A stretch of 31,843 nucleotides of DNA from Cryomorphaceae bacterium (GTDB taxonomy: Bacteria; Bacteroidota; Bacteroidia; Flavobacteriales; BACL11): assembly GCA_949531795.1 (NCBI GenBank), contig CATIQX010000037.1, forward strand, positions 1-31,843. Direction: 5' to 3'. This document shows positions 24,333 to 31,833 of this stretch, in pieces; the stretch's first letter is position 1, and every line of letters starts with the position of its first letter. Under the pieces are notes generated by a model that was not told where the DNA came from, did no database searches, and worked only from the letters and a program-made list of their open reading frames with translations. The position numbers and the translations under genes are program-made.

Positions 24333-25412
24333 ATGTTAGATAAATTATCAGCTATTAATGATAGGTATAATGAAGTGGAAAGATTGATTTCTTCTCCTGA
24401 TGCAATGAGTGATATGAAAATATTTATTCAGTTAAGCAAGGAATATAAAGATCTTGATCCTATTATTAAAGCATATAAAGAGTACAGAGATTTAGTTGGA
24501 AATATTGCCGAGGCAAAAGAGATTGTTTCAAATACTGATGACCCTGAAATGAAGGAAATGGCAAAAATGGATTTGGATGAAAATTTGCCTAGGAAAGAAC
24601 AGATGGATGAGGAAATTAAAGTACTCTTAATTCCTCAAGATCCTGCAGATGCTAAAAATGCTGTAATGGAAATTAGAGCTGGAGCAGGTGGAGATGAAGC
24701 TAGTATTTTTGCTGGAGATTTATATAGAATGTATACAGCATTTGCGCAATCAAGAGGTTGGAAAACAGAATTAGTTGATGTTGCTGATGGTACTTCAGGA
24801 GGCTATAAAGAGATCATTGTTAATATTTCAGGAGAAGATGTTTATGGTCAAATGAAGTTTGAGAGTGGAGTGCATAGGGTGCAGAGAGTTCCGCAAACAG
24901 AAACACAAGGTAGAGTTCATACTTCAGCAGCTACTGTTATAGTGCTTCCTGAGGCTGAGGAATTTGATATAGAATTATTACCATCTGACATACGTAAAGA
25001 TACTTATTGTTCTTCTGGTCCTGGAGGTCAATCTGTAAACACAACTTATTCGGCAGTTCGTTTAACACATATTCCAACTGGCGTTGTTGCACAATGTCAA
25101 GATCAAAAATCACAACTTAAAAATTACGATAAAGCTTTGAAAGTATTACGTTCTCGTATTTATGAAATTGAATTGCAAAAGAAATTGGAAGAAGATGCTA
25201 AGCATAGAAAAACTATGGTTTCTTCAGGAGATAGATCAGCTAAAATTAGAACATATAACTACCCGCAAGGTAGGGTTACCGAACATAGAATTGGTCTTAC
25301 CAAATATAATTTACAGAATGTAATGGGTGGTGATATTCAAGAATTTATTGACGAGTTGCAGTTGGCGGAAAATGCAGAAAAACTAAAAGTGGGTTCCTCA
25401 GCAAATGACTAA
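24333..25412 (+). CDS. prfA: peptide chain release factor 1
   Basis: RF1 reads UAA and UAG and triggers peptide release. The 359 residues match the family. The catalytic GGQ lies at 231-233 within SSGPGGQSVNTT, and the codon-recognition tripeptide is PQT at 187-189 (RVPQTETQGRVHTSAATV). RF1 of E. coli has PAT/PVT here; Q in the middle is, from memory, common in Bacteroidota RF1. The KLEEDAKHRKTMVSSGDRSAKIRTYNYP segment after the GGQ domain is typical. It starts 1 nt after purM and overlaps pyrF by 8 nt, so the three genes form one coupled unit. Confidence 0.97.
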   Translation: MLDKLSAINDRYNEVERLISSPDAMSDMKIFIQLSKEYKDLDPIIKAYKEYRDLVGNIAEAKEIVSNTDDPEMKEMAKMDLDENLPRKEQMDEEIKVLLIPQDPADAKNAVMEIRAGAGGDEASIFAGDLYRMYTAFAQSRGWKTELVDVADGTSGGYKEIIVNISGEDVYGQMKFESGVHRVQRVPQTETQGRVHTSAATVIVLPEAEEFDIELLPSDIRKDTYCSSGPGGQSVNTTYSAVRLTHIPTGVVAQCQDQKSQLKNYDKALKVLRSRIYEIELQKKLEEDAKHRKTMVSSGDRSAKIRTYNYPQGRVTEHRIGLTKYNLQNVMGGDIQEFIDELQLAENAEKLKVGSSAND

Positions 25413-26223
25413 AAAAGAACTCATAAATCAGATTAAGAAAAAAAAATCATTCTTGTGTATTGGTTTAGATACGGATATTAAAAAAATACCACCTCATTTA
25501 TTGGAATTGGAAGATCCTGTTTTTGAGTTCAATAAACAAATAATTGATGCTACTAAGGATTTGTGTGTAGCTTATAAGCCTAATATTGCTTTTTACGAAA
25601 GTATGGGAGTAAATGGATGGATTTCTCTTCAGAAGACTTTAGATTACATTCCAAATGACATTTTTACTATTGCTGATGCTAAAAGAGGTGATATCGGTAA
25701 TACATCTACCATGTATGCAAAAGCATTTCTTGAAAATATGAATTTTGATTCTGTAACTGTTACTCCTTATATGGGAGCGGATTCTGTTACTCCATTTTTG
25801 GAATTTAAAAATAAGTGGGCTATTGTTTTAGCACTTACTTCCAATAAAGGAGGATTGGATTTTCAAAAAATAGAATGCAAAAAAGGAAGACAATTATTTG
25901 AACAAGTATTAGAGACTTCAAAACAATGGGGTACTGATGAAAATATGATGTATGTTGTTGGCGCTACAAGGGCAGTCGAGCTTTTAGAAATAAGATCCAT
26001 TGTTCCAGATCACTTTTTGTTGGTTCCTGGTATTGGCTCTCAAGGCGGAATCCTTAAGGATGTTGCAAAATATGGACTTAATACGGATTGTGGTTTATTA
26101 GTTAATTCTTCTAGAGGAATTATCTATTCTGGAAATGATATCAATTTTGCTTCAAAAGCAAAAGTAGAAGCTAAAAAATTGCAGCAAGAAATGGCTGTTA
26201 TTTTATCCGAAGCAGGCCTTTAG
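25405..26223 (+). CDS. pyrF: orotidine-5'-phosphate decarboxylase (type 2)
   Basis: PyrF decarboxylates OMP to UMP, the last step of de novo UMP synthesis. The 272-residue length and the catalytic DAKRGDIGNT at 91-100 (D91, K93, D96) identify the longer type 2 subfamily. FLCIGLDTD at 16-24 carries the N-terminal strand, and LVPGIGSQGG near 207-216 the phosphate-binding loop. The start lies inside the end of prfA (8-nt overlap, ATGACTAA). Its stop codon overlaps, on the opposite strand, the stop codon of the YdcF-like gene by 4 bp. Confidence 0.97.
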   Translation: MTKKELINQIKKKKSFLCIGLDTDIKKIPPHLLELEDPVFEFNKQIIDATKDLCVAYKPNIAFYESMGVNGWISLQKTLDYIPNDIFTIADAKRGDIGNTSTMYAKAFLENMNFDSVTVTPYMGADSVTPFLEFKNKWAIVLALTSNKGGLDFQKIECKKGRQLFEQVLETSKQWGTDENMMYVVGATRAVELLEIRSIVPDHFLLVPGIGSQGGILKDVAKYGLNTDCGLLVNSSRGIIYSGNDINFASKAKVEAKKLQQEMAVILSEAGL

Positions 26224-26969
26224 AATTTTATTATATACACAATATATCCTATCCATTCATGTATAAGGTTTTCCCATTTTTCAAGAGCATAAATATTTGG
26301 AAATAACAAATAATCAGCGGATAAAGTAATTTTAGAATCTGTGCAATCAGTTGGATAGCAATCGATATTAAAATTGTTTTTATTGAAACAAAACTTTGCT
26401 CTTTTCATATGATCTGCTGAAGTTATAAGTAGTGATTTTTTGCTCATATCAATTCCTTGAAGGTTTCTAGTGTTTTGTGCATTCTCCATAGTATTTCTCG
26501 AACTATTCTCTATTATAATGTCCTTGATTTCTATCCCCATGTTTATTAAAAAACTTTTTGACCATTCTGATTCCTTCATTCCATTATTTATGAGCTCTCC
26601 ATTCCCTCCACTGATTATAATTTTTTCAATTTTACCTAATTTATACAATTCAATAGCTGATATAAGTCGATCACCATTATTTTTAAAATCAATATGTTGT
26701 ATATCATTGTTATAAGAAGAGTACCCACCTAAAACGATACCATATTTATAATTATGTGTTAGAGATGAAATTGATTTTGGCGGTGTCTCCCAAACTCTAG
26801 CAGCTTTATCAGCTATGAATCCATTACTGAAAACCCAAAAAATAATTATTGTATAAATTAGAAGTCTTCTTCTTTTGGTTTTAAAGATGAGTGAACTAGC
26901 TAAAAGGATAAAGATCCAGATTATTGGTTTGCTTAAAAAGGCAAGTAGTTTCGAGGCTATAAAAAACAT
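26220..26969 (-). CDS. YdcF/ElyC-family membrane protein (DUF218)
   Basis: The 249-residue protein has two N-terminal hydrophobic helices (about 5-29 and 36-54), then a DUF218 domain. Family marks are GIVLGGYS at 77-84, the helix DRLISAIELYKLGKIEKIIISGGNG at 100-124, and IIIENSSRNTMENA near 151-164, which correspond to the conserved glycine loops and the E-S-R-T-x-E-N motif. The domain faces the periplasm in ElyC, which affects peptidoglycan precursor lipid metabolism in E. coli; the activity of this protein is unknown. It is a single minus-strand gene between two plus-strand units, facing pyrF tail to tail (4-bp overlap) and diverging from the PspC cluster. Confidence 0.9.
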   Translation of the reverse strand: MFFIASKLLAFLSKPIIWIFILLASSLIFKTKRRRLLIYTIIIFWVFSNGFIADKAARVWETPPKSISSLTHNYKYGIVLGGYSSYNNDIQHIDFKNNGDRLISAIELYKLGKIEKIIISGGNGELINNGMKESEWSKSFLINMGIEIKDIIIENSSRNTMENAQNTRNLQGIDMSKKSLLITSADHMKRAKFCFNKNNFNIDCYPTDCTDSKITLSADYLLFPNIYALEKWENLIHEWIGYIVYIIKF

Positions 26970-27036
26970 AGATTATTTTTATCTTTCAAAGTTGATTTAT
27001 TATTGGCTAATATAATAATCAATCTTTAAAAAATGT

Positions 27037-27044
27037 TTAATTTG
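27037..27044 (+). promoter_or_regulatory. possible -7 element of the PspC cluster (TTAATTTG)
   Basis: TTAATTTG differs from TAnnTTTG only at the second base and is followed by C, as at several promoters here. It lies 25 nt before the first PspC ATG. An AAAGGG (27055-27060) sits 9 nt before that ATG and could serve as a ribosome site, which is uncommon in this window. Confidence 0.45.
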
Positions 27045-27069
27045 CAGCATCATCAAAGGGAAATAATAA

Positions 27070-27291
27070 ATGATAAATTTTTTTAGAAATATTTTTGAAA
27101 AAAAGATATTTGGAGTAAGTTCTTGGTGGGGTAATAGACTAGGCATAAAAGCATCATTTATTCGATTATTTTTTATTTATGCGGCTTTCACTAGTACTCT
27201 TACTATTTTGATATATTTGTGTATGATTTTCTTATTAAAAGTAAGAAATCATTTTAAGTATAGAAAAAGAAAAAGCGTTTTTGATTTATAA
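27070..27291 (+). CDS. single-domain PspC-family membrane protein (first copy)
   Basis: The 73-residue protein is a lone PspC domain. The opening KKIFGVSSWWGNRLGIKASFIRL matches the family's GVxxGxAxxLGIDxxxVRL helix-turn, and a single membrane helix (about 33-56, ending YLCMIFLLK) follows, then a basic tail (FKYRKRKSVFDL). In E. coli PspC is an inner-membrane sensor partner in the phage-shock response; here there is no pspA or pspF. The WW in place of the usual GG-like glycine step is odd. It is the first gene of a run extending to the acyl-CoA dehydrogenase, with the next gene 5 nt on. Confidence 0.82.
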   Translation: MINFFRNIFEKKIFGVSSWWGNRLGIKASFIRLFFIYAAFTSTLTILIYLCMIFLLKVRNHFKYRKRKSVFDL

Positions 27292-27296
27292 TAATT

Positions 27297-27512
27297 ATGG
27301 AAAATTTACAAATAAAGCTTACAGTATTACTTTTGCTTATTGAGGTTATCGCTTTTGCTTGGCTAATAAGTGATATTCAAAAGTCAAAGAAGAATCAAAA
27401 TAAGATTATTGAATTAGAGCATCAGATTTTAAAAGTTGAGGGTTCTATTATGGAACTTGAAAAGACTATTGTCGATAAGATTGATATGCTAATTGATAAA
27501 TCTAATGACTGA
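27297..27512 (+). CDS. small membrane-anchored coiled-coil protein between two PspC genes
   Basis: Family not recognised. The 71-residue protein has one N-terminal membrane helix (about residues 7-25) followed by a lysine-rich linker and a predicted coiled coil (about 30-66, heptad-like spacing of I/L in IIELEHQILKVEGSIMELEK). Topology suggests the coil lies in the cytoplasm, since KSKK follows the helix. Its stop overlaps the next gene's start by 8 nt (ATGACTGA), so synthesis is coupled to the second PspC copy. The position and coil suggest a partner or scaffold for the PspC proteins; that is inference from context. Confidence 0.8.
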   Translation: MENLQIKLTVLLLLIEVIAFAWLISDIQKSKKNQNKIIELEHQILKVEGSIMELEKTIVDKIDMLIDKSND

Positions 27513-27669
27513 AAGAAAAATCTTAGGTGTTTGTGCTTGGCTTGCTGATAAATTTGGGCTTGATGTTGGTGGTTTAAGAGTTTTATTTGTTGCTGCTGCT
27601 ATCTTGGGACTCGGTTCTCCAATCTTTGTTTATCTTATTTTGTATTTATTAAAACCTAGTTCATACTAA
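27505..27669 (+). CDS. very small PspC-domain protein (second copy, 54 residues)
   Basis: This is a short gene easily missed. It reads MTERKILGVCAWLADKFGLD, then VGGLRVLFVAAAI, a membrane helix with LGLGSPIFVYLILYLL, and ends KPSSY. This is the PspC plan at minimum length: GVCAWLADKFGLD matches the GVCxGLAxxxGID core, and the YLxLYLLKP end matches the family's YLxLWLxxP. It begins inside the previous gene (8-nt overlap), and its TAA is followed immediately by the ATG of the RmlD-like gene. The tight overlaps on both sides and the clear family match make it a real gene. Confidence 0.85.
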   Translation: MTERKILGVCAWLADKFGLDVGGLRVLFVAAAILGLGSPIFVYLILYLLKPSSY

Positions 27670-28575
27670 ATGAAGATTATAATTACAGGAAGTAATGGCT
27701 TATTGGGGCAAAAACTCTTACACAAGCTAAGACAAGATTCTTCAGTTGAACTAATTGCAACTTCCAATGGTGAAAATAGAGTTTCTGAAAAAAAAGGTTA
27801 CACTTATTTTAACTTAGATGTCACAAATAATTCTGCAGTTGCTCAGCTTGTTGCAAACGAAAAACCGCAGGTAGTTATTAATACGGCAGCTATGACTAAT
27901 GTTGATTTGTGTGAGAGTGAAAGAAAGGCTTGTGATGCTTTAAATGTTGATGGAGTAAGGTATTTAGCTGATGCTTGTGATAAAATTGATGCGCATTTAA
28001 TCCAAATTTCAACTGATTTTATTTTTGATGGAGAGGATGGGCCTTACACTGAGGAAGATGAACCTAATCCACTTTCCTATTATGGGCTGTCTAAATTAAA
28101 ATCGGAACAATTATTACAGGCCCATAGTGTAAAATGGACAGTTCTAAGAACAATAATTGTTTTTGGGGTTGCAGAAAAATTAAGCAAAGGAAACATTGTG
28201 ATTTGGGCTAAGGGTGCTTTGGAAAAAGGAGATTCTCTTAATATTATTGATGACCAATTTCGTGCTCCAACTTTAGCGGAGGACTTGGCAGATATTTGTA
28301 TTTTAGCAGCTAAGAAAAAAGCATTTGGTATTTTTAATGCTTCAGGAAAAGACATTATGAGTATTTATGAAATAGTAGAGAGGATTGCTAAATACTATGG
28401 AAAATCAACAGAAAATTTAAATAAAATAAGTACGGAAACACTTAAGCAGAAAGCGGGAAGACCTCCTAAAACAGGTTTTATTCTTGATAAATCCAGAAAT
28501 GAATTAGGTTATAACCCTCATTCTTTCGAAGAGTGTTTATCTATAATAGATCAACAATTAAAAACAATATATTAA
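27670..28575 (+). CDS. SDR-family NAD(P)-dependent reductase, RmlD (dTDP-4-dehydrorhamnose reductase)-like
   Basis: The 301-residue extended short-chain dehydrogenase has the Rossmann loop GSNGLLG at 7-13, the substrate-side STD at 114-116, and the catalytic YGLSK (Y138, K142). NTAAMTNVDLCE (71-82) and TEEDEPNPLSYYGLSK closely follow RmlD, which reduces dTDP-4-keto-rhamnose. However, no rmlA, rmlB or rmlC lies nearby, so the true substrate may be another nucleotide sugar or metabolite. It starts on the base after the second PspC stop and ends 7 nt before the AGCS carrier. Such lone RmlD-like proteins are common in Bacteroidota. Confidence 0.88.
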   Translation: MKIIITGSNGLLGQKLLHKLRQDSSVELIATSNGENRVSEKKGYTYFNLDVTNNSAVAQLVANEKPQVVINTAAMTNVDLCESERKACDALNVDGVRYLADACDKIDAHLIQISTDFIFDGEDGPYTEEDEPNPLSYYGLSKLKSEQLLQAHSVKWTVLRTIIVFGVAEKLSKGNIVIWAKGALEKGDSLNIIDDQFRAPTLAEDLADICILAAKKKAFGIFNASGKDIMSIYEIVERIAKYYGKSTENLNKISTETLKQKAGRPPKTGFILDKSRNELGYNPHSFEECLSIIDQQLKTIY

Positions 28576-28582
28576 CAATCAT

Positions 28583-30091
28583 ATGAAAAACAAATTATCA
28601 CTTTTCACCGTTATGCTTATTTCTGCTATCTCAGCAAAAGCAGCTACATTAAGCGAAACAATTGATAGCTTTTTTAAGCCCATAGTAGATAACTATTTAG
28701 TTCCTGTTATTTTTTGGGATCCTATTAAAGCAATGGGCTTTGATGTGGGAGCGGATGTTCCTATTGTAGTAGTATGGTTAGTCTTTGGTGCAGTTTATTT
28801 TACTTTTAGAATGAATTTTATTAACTTTAGAGGTTTTAAACACGCTATAGGTTTAGTCAAAGGAGATTATGATGATCCTAATGACAAAGGTGAGGTTTCT
28901 CACTTTCAGGCATTAACAACGGCACTTTCAGCAACAGTTGGTTTAGGAAATATAGCTGGTGTTGCAATTGCAATTTCTATTGGTGGTCCGGGAGCAACTT
29001 TCTGGATGATAGCAGCCGGTCTTCTTGGTATGTCTGCAAAATTTGTAGAGTGTACCTTAGGGGTAAAATATCGTAAGCTAGATGAAAATGGTGAAGTTTC
29101 TGGAGGTCCTATGTATTATTTGCGTGATGGTTTAGCTAAGTATAACATGGCAGGCTTTGGTAAAGTCTTGGCTGTTTTATTTGCAATACTTTGTATTGGA
29201 GGTTCTTTTGGAGGAGGAAATATGTTTCAAGCCAATCAGGCTTATGCCCAAATAGCAGGCCAGTTTCCAGCCTTGGCGGGTAATGGACCATTGTTTGGTT
29301 TAATATTAGCTATTTTGGTAGGAACGGTAATTATTGGGGGTATAAAATCTATTGCTAATGTTACTGAAAAAATAGTTCCATTTATGGCTGCTTTATATGT
29401 AGGTACGGCACTAATTATTATACTACTTAATATTACAGAAATTGGAAATGTATTTGCTTTAATATTTAAAGGTGCTTTTGCTCCTGCTGCTGGTCTTGGT
29501 GGAATAATTGGAGTGCTTATTCAAGGATTTAGAAGAGCAGCCTTTTCTAATGAAGCGGGTGTTGGTTCTGCTTCTATAGCACATGCTGCAGCTAAAACAA
29601 ATGAACCAGTATCTGAGGGGATTGTTGCTCTATTAGAACCTTTTATCGATACAGTTGTAATTTGTACTATGACAGCATTGGTGCTTATTATTACAGGTTA
29701 TCATGATGTACAAGGAGTGGAAGGTGCTCAAATGACTTCTCAAGCTTTTGGATCTGTATTTTCTTGGTTTCCTTATTTGCTAGTGATAGCTATTTTCTTA
29801 TTTGCTTTTTCTACTATGATATCTTGGTCTTATTACGGACTTAAAGCATGGACATTTCTATTTGGAAAAAGTAAGGTTTCTGAATATTCATATAAGTTAT
29901 TATTCCTTATTTTTATTGTAATAGGTTCTTCCGTAAAGTTAGGAGCAGTACTTGATTTTTCGGATATGATGATTCTAGCAATGGCCTTTCCAAATATTAT
30001 TGGTTTGCTTATTTTATCCAAAGAGGTTAGAGTTGATTTAGATGATTATTATAGTAGATTAAAATCTGGCGTTATTAAGAGATTTAAATAG
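28583..30091 (+). CDS. alanine/glycine:cation symporter (AGCS family)
   Basis: The 502-residue polytopic inner-membrane protein takes up small amino acids with Na+ or H+. Family signatures include FRMNFINFRGFKHAI near 76-90, the HFQALTTALSATVGLGNIAG stretch near 106-125, which carries the AGCS signature, and GGPMYYLRDGL near 174-184. AAFSNEAGVGSASIAHAAA near 317-335 is the other hallmark. About eleven hydrophobic helices can be traced. The hydrophobic start (MKNKLSLFTVMLISAISAKAA) resembles a signal peptide, as often seen in Bacteroidota members. Substrate (alanine, glycine or glutamine) is not decided by sequence. It lies 7 nt after the RmlD-like gene. Confidence 0.95.
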   Translation: MKNKLSLFTVMLISAISAKAATLSETIDSFFKPIVDNYLVPVIFWDPIKAMGFDVGADVPIVVVWLVFGAVYFTFRMNFINFRGFKHAIGLVKGDYDDPNDKGEVSHFQALTTALSATVGLGNIAGVAIAISIGGPGATFWMIAAGLLGMSAKFVECTLGVKYRKLDENGEVSGGPMYYLRDGLAKYNMAGFGKVLAVLFAILCIGGSFGGGNMFQANQAYAQIAGQFPALAGNGPLFGLILAILVGTVIIGGIKSIANVTEKIVPFMAALYVGTALIIILLNITEIGNVFALIFKGAFAPAAGLGGIIGVLIQGFRRAAFSNEAGVGSASIAHAAAKTNEPVSEGIVALLEPFIDTVVICTMTALVLIITGYHDVQGVEGAQMTSQAFGSVFSWFPYLLVIAIFLFAFSTMISWSYYGLKAWTFLFGKSKVSEYSYKLLFLIFIVIGSSVKLGAVLDFSDMMILAMAFPNIIGLLILSKEVRVDLDDYYSRLKSGVIKRFK

Positions 30092-30110
30092 ACTAGAGCT
30101 ACAGATATTC

Positions 30111-30638
30111 ATGATTACTCAAAAAATACAAACGGCAATTAGGGAAGTTCCTGATTTTCCAAAACCAGGCATTAATTTTAAGGATATAACCACTCTTTTA
30201 TTAGATCCTATTTTATCTAATGAAATTGTTGATTCCTTTATCGAGCGTTTAAAAGGAAAGCAGGTTGATGCTATTGTTGGGGTGGAAAGTAGAGGGTTCT
30301 TATTTGGTTTCTTTCTTGCCAATAAAATGGGGATTCCTTTTGTTCCTATAAGAAAAGTAGGAAAGCTGCCTGGTGAAACTTTAAAGTTTAAGTACGATTT
30401 GGAGTATGGATCAGCTGAAGTTGAAATCCATAAATCAGATATAAAAAAAAGCTGGAATGTTGTGGTGCATGATGATCTATTAGCTACTGGCGGAACTGCC
30501 TGTGCTGCATCACAGCTGATTCAAAAGTTAGGAGCCAATGTGGTTGCTTTTGCTTTTGTAATTAGTTTAGATTATCTTAAGGGTAATGAGAGATTAGAAA
30601 AATATTCGAAAGAAATAATTAGTTTAAAAAAATATTAG
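30111..30638 (+). CDS. apt: adenine phosphoribosyltransferase
   Basis: Apt salvages adenine to AMP with PRPP. The 175 residues contain the family start IREVPDFPKPGINFKDITTLL (10-30), the ES-RGF loop at 59-63, RKVGKLPGET at 81-90, and the PRPP-binding motif VVVHDDLLATGGTA at 117-130. These positions and the length agree with bacterial Apt. It begins 19 nt after the AGCS carrier gene and its TAG is followed directly by the ATG of the acyl-CoA dehydrogenase gene. With purM and the pyr genes it adds to the nucleotide content of the window, although in a separate transcription unit. Confidence 0.97.
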   Translation: MITQKIQTAIREVPDFPKPGINFKDITTLLLDPILSNEIVDSFIERLKGKQVDAIVGVESRGFLFGFFLANKMGIPFVPIRKVGKLPGETLKFKYDLEYGSAEVEIHKSDIKKSWNVVVHDDLLATGGTACAASQLIQKLGANVVAFAFVISLDYLKGNERLEKYSKEIISLKKY

Positions 30639-31778
30639 ATGGATTTTACAATTAATGAAAACCAAAAAATGATTGCTGATATGATTCAGCAGTTTGGTAA
30701 ACAAAATATAACTCCTTTTGTGCGTGATTGGGATGATAATCAAACTTTTCCAGTTGAAGTATTTAAAAAATTAGGTGAGCTCGGATTGATGGGTGTTTTG
30801 GTTCCTACTGAATATGGTGGATCAGGATTTTCCTATACTGAATATGTAACTGCTATTGAGCAGTTATCTATTTTAGATCCTTCTGTTGGACTTTCTATGG
30901 CTGCTCATAATTCTTTGTGTACGGGTCATATTTTGCAATTTGGAAATGAGGATCAAAAGAAAAAATGGTTGCCTAAATTAGCTTCAGCTGAGTGGATTGG
31001 TGCTTGGGGCTTAACTGAGCATAATACTGGATCTGATGCAGGAGGTATGTCAACTACTGCAGTGAAGGATGGTGATGAGTGGGTATTGAATGGAGCTAAA
31101 AACTTTATTACTCATGCTATTTCAGGTGATGTGGCTGTAGTTATTGTTCGTACGGGAGAAAAAGGAGATTCTCGTGGAATGACTGCTTTTGTTGTAGAGA
31201 AAGGAACTCCAGGATTTACTTCTGGAAAGAAGGAAGATAAATTGGGTATGCGAGCTTCTGAAACAGCAGAACTTGTTTTTGATAATTGCCGAGTTCCAGA
31301 CGAAAATATATTAGGAAATATCGGTGGCGGATTTGTTCAAGCTATGAAAGTATTGGACGGTGGTAGAATATCAATTGGAGCATTAAGTTTAGGTATTGCA
31401 AAAGGAGCATATTTTTCAGCAAAGGAGTATGCTAAAGAGCGTGAACAATTCGGTAAACCAATTGCCCATTTCCAAGCAATTGCCTTTAAGTTAGCAGATA
31501 TGGCAACTGAAATTGAAGCTTCAGAGTTACTTATTTATAGTGCTGCTGATAAAAAGAATAAAGGTGAGCGCATGACTTTAGAAGGGGCTATGGCAAAGTA
31601 TTATTCGTCAGAAGTAGCTGTGAAAGTCGCTAATGATGCTGTTCAAGTGCTTGGAGGGTATGGTTATACTAAGGACTTTCCAGTTGAGCGTTTTTATCGT
31701 GATGCTAAGCTGTGTACTATTGGAGAGGGAACCTCAGAAATACAAAAGTTAGTAATTGCAAAACAAATTATAGGATAA
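30639..31778 (+). CDS. acyl-CoA dehydrogenase
   Basis: A 379-residue FAD flavoprotein that oxidises acyl-CoA to trans-2-enoyl-CoA. Domains: the N-terminal helical bundle (to about 115), a middle beta domain opening with WGLTEHNTGSDAGGM near 127-141, and a C-terminal helical domain. The latter carries REQFGKPIAHFQ near 266-277 and QVLGGYGYTKDFPVER near 336-351. The catalytic base is E363 in TIGEGTSEIQ, the short/medium-chain position. Chain-length preference cannot be fixed by eye; butyryl-CoA or branched short-chain dehydrogenases are closest in pattern. It starts on the base after the apt stop. No terminator follows; the promoter of the next gene begins 3 nt after the stop. Confidence 0.95.
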   Translation: MDFTINENQKMIADMIQQFGKQNITPFVRDWDDNQTFPVEVFKKLGELGLMGVLVPTEYGGSGFSYTEYVTAIEQLSILDPSVGLSMAAHNSLCTGHILQFGNEDQKKKWLPKLASAEWIGAWGLTEHNTGSDAGGMSTTAVKDGDEWVLNGAKNFITHAISGDVAVVIVRTGEKGDSRGMTAFVVEKGTPGFTSGKKEDKLGMRASETAELVFDNCRVPDENILGNIGGGFVQAMKVLDGGRISIGALSLGIAKGAYFSAKEYAKEREQFGKPIAHFQAIAFKLADMATEIEASELLIYSAADKKNKGERMTLEGAMAKYYSSEVAVKVANDAVQVLGGYGYTKDFPVERFYRDAKLCTIGEGTSEIQKLVIAKQIIG

Positions 31779-31780
31779 TG

Positions 31781-31811
31781 TTTGTTAGTTGCAAAGATAT
31801 TTATATTTTTG
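31781..31811 (+). promoter_or_regulatory. promoter of the next gene (TTTG, 19 nt, TATTTTTG)
   Basis: TTTG (31781-31784) and TATTTTTG (31804-31811) are separated by exactly 19 nt: the most complete Bacteroidota consensus in the window. It begins 3 nt after the acyl-CoA dehydrogenase stop. The leader to ATG 31834 is about 15-20 nt and A-rich. Confidence 0.82.
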
Positions 31812-31833
31812 CAGCCCAAATTTAAAAACAAAT

